From Nodosilinea sp. LEGE 07088 (lineage in GTDB: Bacteria > Cyanobacteriota > Cyanobacteriia > Phormidesmidales > Phormidesmidaceae), in the NCBI RefSeq assembly GCF_015207395.1, contig NZ_JADEWX010000022.1:1-53878 (forward strand): 53,878 nucleotides of DNA. The letters run 5' to 3'. Positions 48,982 to 53,878 of the stretch are shown piece by piece. Within the stretch, counting starts at the first letter, position 1. Each line of letters starts with the position of its first letter. A model generated the notes under the pieces. The model was not told the origin of the DNA. It ran no database searches and was given only the letters and a program-made list of their open reading frames with translations. The translations under genes were made by a program, and so were the position numbers.

Positions 48982-49384
48982 AGTGGATACCTCGCTTGGC
49001 TAGCAATATTGGTGCGGCCTGGGTTAGTTCAGATTGAGCTCGGTAGAGTTAGTATGCCCGCCGCATAGCAGAATCCTACTTTTTGTTAACTAGATAACTA
49101 TCTTATCTCTACATCAGGCTGATCAGTGTTTCCTGAAGCTCATGTGATTAAGTTAACAGGCTGCGGTGGGCTGTTGGGTGGGTAGAACCGTACCCTCCCA
49201 GGAGGGATTTTGCCCCCGCCAGCCAAATTTGAATCAGCCTCTAACGGTAGATGTTTTCCTGCGGCTCAGGCTCCAGGATAACTACAGCCTTTCTCAAGGA
49301 GAGTTCAGACAGCTTAAGGCAAAGATCATTTTTCGTTGCGCCCGATCTGCCACAATTGCCAATAATGTCCTTAAAGACCCCAAA
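48982..49384. other. 403-bp divergent spacer before egtB
   Basis: A non-coding region between DUF760 (-) and egtB (+). It holds a CCCTCC-CA-GGAGGG hairpin at 49193-49206 and a small AGATA-AC-TATCT palindrome at 49092-49103 beside TTGTTAAC, a plausible promoter area. A frame extends egtB upstream to 49166 but has no similarity to the family before 49385, so I treat it as leader. Confidence 0.5.
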
Positions 49385-50665
49385 ATGACCCTTTCTACCC
49401 CAGCGGCCCCGTCCTCAGCCGATCTGGTGCATAGCCATCTAACGGCCCGATACCAAGCTGTACGCGACCTGAGCGCAGCTCTCTGCCAGCCCCTCGAACT
49501 TGAAGACTACGGTGTGCAGGCCATGGCCGATGTCAGCCCGCCCAAGTGGCACCTGGCCCACACCACCTGGTTTTTTGAGACCTTTTTATTGCGACCGCAT
49601 CTAGAGCATTATCGAGAGTTTCACTCGGGTTACGGGTACTTGTTTAATTCGTACTATGAGGCGGTGGGCGATCGCCATCCCCGACCCCAGCGCGGCCTGC
49701 TGTCGCGGCCCACGGTAGCCGAGGTTTACCAGTACCGAGCCCACGTCGATGCCGCCATGGCCACCCTGCTACAGCACCAGGGTGATCACCCAGCCGTGGT
49801 AGACCTCACCACCCTGGGGCTCCACCACGAGCAACAGCACCAAGAGCTGTTGCTCACCGACCTCAAGTACAACCTGGCCATTAACCCCCTGTATCCGACC
49901 TACCGTCAAGATGTCGCCTTGAAAACATTGGCGCCTGCCCCACCGCTGAAATTCGTAGATTTTCCCAGCGGGCTCTACACCATTGGCCATCGAGGTTCGG
50001 GCTTTGCGTTTGATAACGAAGGCCCGGCCCACCCGGTCTACCAGCCAGATTTTGCCCTGGCCAACCGACCCGTCACCAACGGTGAATACCTAGAATTCAT
50101 CGCTGACGGCGGCTACCAGACCGCCACCTACTGGCTATCTGAGGGCTGGGCCATGGTGCAAAGCGAAGGCTGGCAAGCCCCCCTGTATTGGCAGCCCCGT
50201 GACGGCGAATGGTGGGTGTTTACCCTGGGCGGCCTTAAGCCCGTCAACCCAGCCGAGCCCGTTTGCCATATCAGCTACTTTGAAGCCGATGCCTTTGCCC
50301 AGTGGCGGGGCGATCGCTTGCCCACCGAAGCCGAGTGGGAAGTGGCTGCCGCCAAGATCGCCGTGCAGGGAAATTTGCTGGCCGCCGATCACCTGCATCC
50401 CCAACCAGCCCAGGGCTCTGACCCGCTCGCCCAGCTCTACGGCGACACCTGGGAATGGACCCAGAGCGCCTATCTGCCCTACCCCGGTTTTCGCCCTGCC
50501 CCCGGTGCGGTGGGAGAATACAACGGCAAGTTTATGTGCAACCAGATGGTGCTGCGGGGCGGCTCTTGTGTTACCCCACCCGGGCACATTCGCCCCAGCT
50601 ACCGCAACTTTTTCCCGCCCAGCGCTCGCTGGCAGTTTAGTGGTCTGCGGTTGGCCAAAGGGTGA
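49385..50665 (+). CDS. egtB: Ergothioneine biosynthesis sulfoxide synthase (EgtB)
   Basis: A 426-residue non-heme iron enzyme that couples a thiol donor to trimethyl-histidine with oxygen. The N-terminal DinB-like domain supplies the iron ligands: His56 in KWHLAHTTWFFE and His148 and His152 in LHHEQQHQELLLTDLKYN. The C-terminal formylglycine-generating-enzyme-like domain has YFEADAFAQWRGDRLPTEAE, GDTWEWTQSAYLPYPGF and LRGGSCVTP, RPSYRNFFPP. The start is at the ATG where family similarity begins; its ribosome site is weak. The donor (cysteine or gamma-glutamylcysteine) cannot be told. EgtD follows, but no EgtA, EgtC or EgtE is in the window. Confidence 0.94.
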   Translation: MTLSTPAAPSSADLVHSHLTARYQAVRDLSAALCQPLELEDYGVQAMADVSPPKWHLAHTTWFFETFLLRPHLEHYREFHSGYGYLFNSYYEAVGDRHPRPQRGLLSRPTVAEVYQYRAHVDAAMATLLQHQGDHPAVVDLTTLGLHHEQQHQELLLTDLKYNLAINPLYPTYRQDVALKTLAPAPPLKFVDFPSGLYTIGHRGSGFAFDNEGPAHPVYQPDFALANRPVTNGEYLEFIADGGYQTATYWLSEGWAMVQSEGWQAPLYWQPRDGEWWVFTLGGLKPVNPAEPVCHISYFEADAFAQWRGDRLPTEAEWEVAAAKIAVQGNLLAADHLHPQPAQGSDPLAQLYGDTWEWTQSAYLPYPGFRPAPGAVGEYNGKFMCNQMVLRGGSCVTPPGHIRPSYRNFFPPSARWQFSGLRLAKG

Positions 50666-50693
50666 GGATTTTGGAGTTTGGATTTTAGAGTTT
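50666..50693. repeat. Two 14-bp tandem units after egtB
   Basis: GGATTTTGGAGTTT (50666-50679) is followed directly by GGATTTTAGAGTTT (50680-50693), one mismatch. Such short A/T-G tandem repeats (STRR type) are common between cyanobacterial genes. They separate egtB from egtD and have no clear role. Confidence 0.7.
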
Positions 50694-50793
50694 GGATGTG
50701 ATGCTTGGACTCAAAACTCAACCTTGAGGCTGCCAACCTTACTCTGCTCTCTTCACCCTTGTACCCTTCACTCTCGTTTGTCGAGTCTCCTCT

Positions 50794-51771
50794 ATGCCCA
50801 TTAGTTCTCGCTCTCAGGCTACCCCCTCTCCCGTCAAGCTCTACGACTTTCATCCGCCTGTGGAAGACTTTCGCAGTGCGGTACTGCGGGGTCTGAGCCA
50901 GTCTCAAAAGACCATCTCCCCCCAGTTTCTCTACGACAAGCGGGGGTCTGAGCTGTTTGATGCCATCTGCCAACTGCCGGAGTACTACCTGACTCGCACC
51001 GAGATGGGCATTTTGCGGGCCCATGCCCAGGAGATGGCGATCGCCCTGGGCAACCGCGCCCTGGTGGAATTGGGCAGCGGCAGCAGCCAAAAAATTCGGA
51101 TTTTGCTGGATGCGGCCCCCCAAGTTAAGACCTATGTGGGCGTCGATATCTCGCGCCAGCACTTGCAGGAGGCCTGTGCGGCACTGATGCAAGATGTGGA
51201 TGGGTTGGAGGCGATCGCCGTCTGTGCCGACTACACCCAACCTCTACCGCTCAACACCATTCCTGAGCTGCACAATCGGCCCACCATTGGCTTTTTTCCT
51301 GGTTCTTCCATCGGCAATTTGGAACCAGCGGAGGTGATTGCCTTTCTCAAAACCGTAGCGGTGCTGGGGGATTTGATTGTAGGCGTCGATCTGAAGAAAT
51401 CTGCCGCTATTCTCGAACCCGCCTACGACGATACCCAGGGGGTTTCGGCGGCTTTTGCGCTCAACGTGCTGACCCGCATTAACCGCGAGCTGGGGGCCGA
51501 CTTTGACCTCACTGAGTTTGCCTACAGAGCCCACTACAACGAAATTGAGGGACGGATTGAAATGGCGATCGTCAGCCTCTGCGACCAAACCGTCCACCTG
51601 GGCAATACCAAAATTTCCTTTGAACAGGGAGAAACCATCCGCACCGAGCATTCCTACAAATACACCATCGACGAATTTCAGCTATTGGCTATGAAAGCTG
51701 GGTTTCAGCCCGTGCAGGTGTGGACTGATGCAGATCAGCTCTTTAGCCTGCACCACTTGAAGCAGTTATAG
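50794..51771 (+). CDS. egtD: L-histidine N-alpha-methyltransferase (EgtD)
   Basis: A 325-residue SAM-dependent enzyme that trimethylates histidine to hercynine, the EgtB substrate. Family blocks are SPQFLYDKRGSELFDAICQL, LPEYYLTRTEMGIL, the SAM loop LVELGSGSSQKIRILLD (about 89-105), IGFFPGSSIGNL and AYDDTQGVSAAFALNVLTRI, then YNEIEGRIEMAIVS. Length is standard. It follows egtB by 128 bp on the same strand, so the pair forms the core of the ergothioneine pathway, an antioxidant thiol system suited to light and oxidative stress. Confidence 0.96.
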   Translation: MPISSRSQATPSPVKLYDFHPPVEDFRSAVLRGLSQSQKTISPQFLYDKRGSELFDAICQLPEYYLTRTEMGILRAHAQEMAIALGNRALVELGSGSSQKIRILLDAAPQVKTYVGVDISRQHLQEACAALMQDVDGLEAIAVCADYTQPLPLNTIPELHNRPTIGFFPGSSIGNLEPAEVIAFLKTVAVLGDLIVGVDLKKSAAILEPAYDDTQGVSAAFALNVLTRINRELGADFDLTEFAYRAHYNEIEGRIEMAIVSLCDQTVHLGNTKISFEQGETIRTEHSYKYTIDEFQLLAMKAGFQPVQVWTDADQLFSLHHLKQL

Positions 51772-51859
51772 AGGGTCTAATCAGGGCCTTGGATGCAATA
51801 CCCCGATTAGACCTTCAGTGTGAGACGCTAGACGCTAGTGTTAACTGGTTTCGCCCCCT

Positions 51860-52693
51860 ATGCAGGTTGATTGGCAAGACGTTAAACCCTACGACGACAT
51901 CATTTACGAAAAGGCCGATGGCATCGCCAAAATCACCATCAATCGGCCCCACAAGCGCAACGCCTTTCGACCCAAAACCATTGTTGAGCTGTACGAGGCC
52001 TTTCTAAACGCCCGCGAAGACAGCCGCATTGGCGTGGTGTTGCTGACCGGGGCAGGTCCCCACACCGATGGCAAGTACGCTTTTTGCTCCGGCGGCGACC
52101 AGAGCGTGCGGGGCCACGGCGGCTACATCGACGACGACGGCACCCCCCGACTCAACGTGCTCGACCTGCAGCGGCTGATGCGCTCGATGCCCAAGGTAGT
52201 GATTGCCCTGGTAGCGGGCTATGCGATCGGCGGTGGCCATGTGCTGCACGTGGTGTGCGACCTCACGATCGCTGCCGACAATGCCATCTTTGGCCAAACC
52301 GGCCCCAAGGTGGGCAGCTTTGACGGTGGCTTTGGCGCTAGCTACCTGGCCCGCATGGTGGGCCAAAAAAAAGCCCGGGAAATCTGGTACTTGTGTCGTC
52401 AGTACAGCGCCCAGGAAGCTCTCGACATGGGCCTGGTCAACTGTGTCGTGCCGGTGGAGCAACTGGAGGCCGAAGGGGTGCAGTGGGCGCAGGAAATTTT
52501 GCAAAAAAGCCCGATCGCCATTCGCTGCCTCAAAGCCGCCTTCAATGCCGACTGTGATGGTCAGGCGGGGCTGCAAGAGCTGGCGGGCAACGCCACCCTG
52601 CTCTACTACATGACCGAAGAAGGCTCCGAGGGCAGGCAGGCGTTTCTGGAAAAGCGGCAGCCCGATTTTCGCCAGTATCCTTGGCTGCCCTAG
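51860..52693 (+). CDS. menB: 1,4-dihydroxy-2-naphthoyl-CoA synthase
   Basis: A 277-residue crotonase-family enzyme that closes the second ring of the naphthoquinone in phylloquinone (photosystem I cofactor) synthesis. Typical blocks are [40 protein letters not shown] with the oxyanion Gly, [40 protein letters not shown] with the active-site Asp, and [20 protein letters not shown]. The C-terminus ends FRQYPWLP as in plant and cyanobacterial MenB. No other men gene lies here, which is usual in cyanobacteria. It is 88 bp after egtD on the same strand. Confidence 0.97.
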   Translation: MQVDWQDVKPYDDIIYEKADGIAKITINRPHKRNAFRPKTIVELYEAFLNAREDSRIGVVLLTGAGPHTDGKYAFCSGGDQSVRGHGGYIDDDGTPRLNVLDLQRLMRSMPKVVIALVAGYAIGGGHVLHVVCDLTIAADNAIFGQTGPKVGSFDGGFGASYLARMVGQKKAREIWYLCRQYSAQEALDMGLVNCVVPVEQLEAEGVQWAQEILQKSPIAIRCLKAAFNADCDGQAGLQELAGNATLLYYMTEEGSEGRQAFLEKRQPDFRQYPWLP

Positions 52694-52715
52694 CGGGAAG
52701 GTAGGGATAAGGAGG

Positions 52716-52748
52716 ATGAGGGAGATGGGGGGTATGAGGGAGATGGGG
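52716..52748. repeat. 15-bp purine-rich direct repeat
   Basis: ATGAGGGAGATGGGG occurs at 52716-52730 and 52734-52748, an 18-bp period, just after menB. It resembles the short tandem repeats that lie between cyanobacterial genes. Confidence 0.75.
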
Positions 52749-52823
52749 AGGGGTGACTCAAGCTCTCCCCTTTGAAGGCATTGGCAAACCAGACACTTGC
52801 TATTTAAGCTTGTTTGGATGGTG

Positions 52824-52868
52824 TTTTGCCAGTGGCAAAATAGGTGAGAGTAGTCTTTAAATTTAAAG
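52824..52868. promoter_or_regulatory. Two adjacent palindromes, possible operators
   Basis: An 8-bp inverted repeat with a one-base centre (52824-52840) and a 14-bp perfect palindrome (52855-52868) lie 14 bp apart, followed by TATAAC at about 52870. The layout suits a repressed promoter directing the AT-rich segment. No regulator is identified. Confidence 0.4.
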
Positions 52869-52980
52869 TATAACGATGTCTGTCGGCTTGAGTTAAGTTC
52901 TTTTTGTGAATGCTGGCGATGTTTTACTTTACAAGAACTCGGAAAAATGTCATTTCAAGTTTGTTGTTGCTGTCTATAGC

Positions 52981-53034
52981 CTCACTCCGGCGTTGCTGAC
53001 GTCTGTCTGCAACCTACACGGAGTGAGCTTTTTT
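52981..53034 (+). terminator. Rho-independent terminator with nested stem
   Basis: CTCACTCCG (52981-52989) pairs perfectly with CGGAGTGAG (53019-53027); inside, GTTGC (52992-52996) pairs with GCAAC (53009-53013). Six T follow at 53029-53034. The T-run places it on the + strand. It could end the menB transcript, which stopped 290 bp earlier, or a short RNA starting in the spacer. It lies 33 bp before the next gene. Confidence 0.8.
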
Positions 53035-53066
53035 ACTCAAGCCCTAACTCTTCAAACACCCTCTAA

Positions 53067-53597
53067 ATGAAAAACCTTAGCTTGAATCTAATTCTGTTGA
53101 TTGGAGCAGGCCTCGCTGCTCTCACGGTTGTTGGAATTAGCCGAGAACCAGCATTAAGTGAACCCTTCTGCTACATGATAACCGAGAGTGGTGAGACTGT
53201 TGACTTGACGTCTAACCTTTGCCAAAACACAGAAGAGGAAATGCCCGTGATTGAGAGTAATGAACCTAACGAAATAGTGGATATAGAAGGGGCTCGATCA
53301 GGTCCTTATACGGTCGGGGATACTATGGATGATGGAGTCAGGATACTATCAAACTCCGGAGATATAGTCGAATTTCTCTACCCAACTGGAGCTAAGGTTG
53401 TAAGAGACCTTAGAAATGAGACCATTTCTTATATATCTCCTAGTGGCGAAGAGGTAGCACCTGGTAGTTCTATAGAGCTATTTGAAGGCGAAAGGGTTGA
53501 AGTTCAAGATATGTCTGATCCTGAGTTCCTTGTAGATGATAGTGCTCTAAGCGAGATTGGAGAAATAGACGATGAAGGCTTTCTTCGACCATATTAG
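53067..53597 (+). CDS. Hypothetical exported acidic protein
   Basis: A 176-residue protein with an N-terminal signal-like helix (MKNLSLNLILLIGAGLAALT) and an acidic mature part of beta-rich look, including ILSNSGDIVEFLYPTGAKVV and ISYISPSGEEVAPGSSIELF, which read like two related strands-turn units. Two Cys (in EPFCYMI and SNLCQN) could pair outside the cytoplasm. Codon use (many ATA, AGA, TCT) and GC are unlike the preceding genes, a sign of transfer. No family is recognised. No good ribosome site precedes the ATG. Confidence 0.7.
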   Translation: MKNLSLNLILLIGAGLAALTVVGISREPALSEPFCYMITESGETVDLTSNLCQNTEEEMPVIESNEPNEIVDIEGARSGPYTVGDTMDDGVRILSNSGDIVEFLYPTGAKVVRDLRNETISYISPSGEEVAPGSSIELFEGERVEVQDMSDPEFLVDDSALSEIGEIDDEGFLRPY

Positions 53598-53607
53598 GAA
53601 GATCAAA

Positions 53608-53775
53608 ATGATAGCCCTTCTCGGGCTTTCATCCGGAATGGTTTTATTCATATCTAGCTCTCCTGCTATTGCCGGAGCTAGGGACTACTTTATTAATGTA
53701 AACGGACAACGAGTGGCTATCCTTTATCGGCTCTTCCGGATCCAGGGTGGTAATTGTATAATGAGTTACGTTTAG
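53608..53775 (+). CDS. Tiny exported hypothetical protein (55 residues)
   Basis: Starts at ATG 53608, with AGGAAG 7 bases before it; a frame from 53572 overlaps the previous gene and is less likely. Residues 1-21 form a signal peptide with a probable cut after PAIA, leaving about 33 residues (GARDYFINVNGQRVAILYRL and a short end with one Cys). The gene lies 10 bp after the previous stop and shares its low GC, so the two may form one unit. Function unknown; a secreted peptide or the remains of a longer protein are possible. Confidence 0.55.
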   Translation: MIALLGLSSGMVLFISSSPAIAGARDYFINVNGQRVAILYRLFRIQGGNCIMSYV

Positions 53776-53788
53776 GGGGATTGACATC

Positions 53789-53878
53789 ATGGACTTTCAC
53801 CTAGATACGCTGCTTAATTTTCCTAATGCAACCGTCGAGCAGTGCATTCAGGAGGCCGGAGAGATATTTCTGACATTG
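53789..53878 (+). mobile_element. 5' end of an ISL3-type transposase, cut by the window
   Basis: From ATG 53789 the frame reads MDFHLDTLLNFPNATVEQCI and ten more residues to the window edge, still open. This beginning closely matches the N-terminus of ISL3-family transposases known from cyanobacteria (M-x-FHLD-x-LLN-x-PN-x-TVE). The zinc-binding and DDE parts lie outside. GGGGG precedes the ATG. No terminal inverted repeat could be identified to its left, so the element border is unknown. Confidence 0.7.

Larger units (their letters stand above)
52694..53066. other. 373-bp spacer marking the switch to AT-rich DNA
   Basis: The first ~60 bp are purine-rich (see repeat). From about 52790 the composition turns AT-rich. 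It holds two perfect palindromes, TTTTGCCA-G-TGGCAAAA at 52824-52840 and CTTTAAATTTAAAG at 52855-52868, the latter beside TATAAC. A terminator ends the region. A short untranslated transcript between the palindromes and the terminator is possible. No protein-like frame is seen. Confidence 0.5.

Noticed and set aside
1-53878. CRISPR array
   Set aside because: No regularly spaced 25-40-bp repeats with unique spacers were found; the tandem repeats present are short and without spacers.

Overview
The window comes from a cyanobacterium, probably a filamentous or Leptolyngbya/Nodosilinea-like form; the genus cannot be fixed from sequence alone. The evidence is the very frequent HIP1 octamer GCGATCGC, the GC-rich coding sequence, and a cyanobacterial gene set: an NDH-1 subunit H of plant/cyanobacterial type, menB, DUF760, DUF3352, an NYN-LOTUS protein, an mntCAB-type transporter and a glucosylglycerol-hydrolase-like GH13 enzyme. 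The last ~1 kb is AT-richer, has different codon use and runs into the 5' end of an ISL3-type transposase, so the right edge looks like the start of a mobile or acquired region.

Layout. 0.2-8.1 kb: a peptide-type ABC permease (+), RarD-like permease (-), a cyanobacterial sensor kinase whose phospho-accepting His is Gln (-), murE (-), a small glutaredoxin-like protein (-), an AraC regulator and a divergent-looking ndhH (+). 8.2-13.2 kb (-): glgB then the GH13 glucosylglycerol-hydrolase-like gene, a carbon-reserve/compatible-solute pair. 13.5-16.1 kb (+): a run of small stand-alone enzymes (two DHFR/RibD-like reductases, a GNAT acetyltransferase, a VOC protein) ending in the C-terminal remnant of a nucleotide kinase; this looks like an accessory patch.

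16.6-25.9 kb (-): the most interesting region. Eight genes run in one direction: two tandem, co-linear Rieske mononuclear-iron oxygenases, an alpha/beta hydrolase, a TetA-like MFS carrier, an Asp/Glu-racemase family enzyme, a family-3 amino-acid-type binding protein, a glutamate/dicarboxylate (SDF) symporter and a dCache-HAMP protein without an output domain. Three junctions are 8, 8 and 49 bp, the last being exactly three copies of a 16-bp tandem repeat. I read it as a candidate sense-capture-import-convert-export system for a small acidic molecule; this is inference. Upstream lies a second atypical kinase that keeps its His but has lost the ATPase N and G1 boxes, the mirror image of the first kinase.

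28-36.9 kb: small conserved proteins, ilvB with a fused C-terminal zinc ribbon, ftsL-ftsI for septal peptidoglycan, and a manganese/zinc ABC transporter split into divergent mntC and mntAB around a promoter with two perfect 23-bp repeats that contain 11-bp-spaced half-sites. 36.9-45.2 kb (-): an exopolysaccharide locus (NYN-LOTUS protein, WecG-type transferase, polyprenyl-phosphate sugar transferase, two tandem O-antigen-ligase-like polymerases with long soluble tails). 45.3-49 kb (-): DUF3352, mutY with an intact Nudix box, and DUF760. 49.4-52.7 kb (+): egtB and egtD for ergothioneine, then menB for phylloquinone. 52.7-53.9 kb: a structured AT-rich spacer with a strong terminator, two small low-GC exported proteins and a partial transposase.
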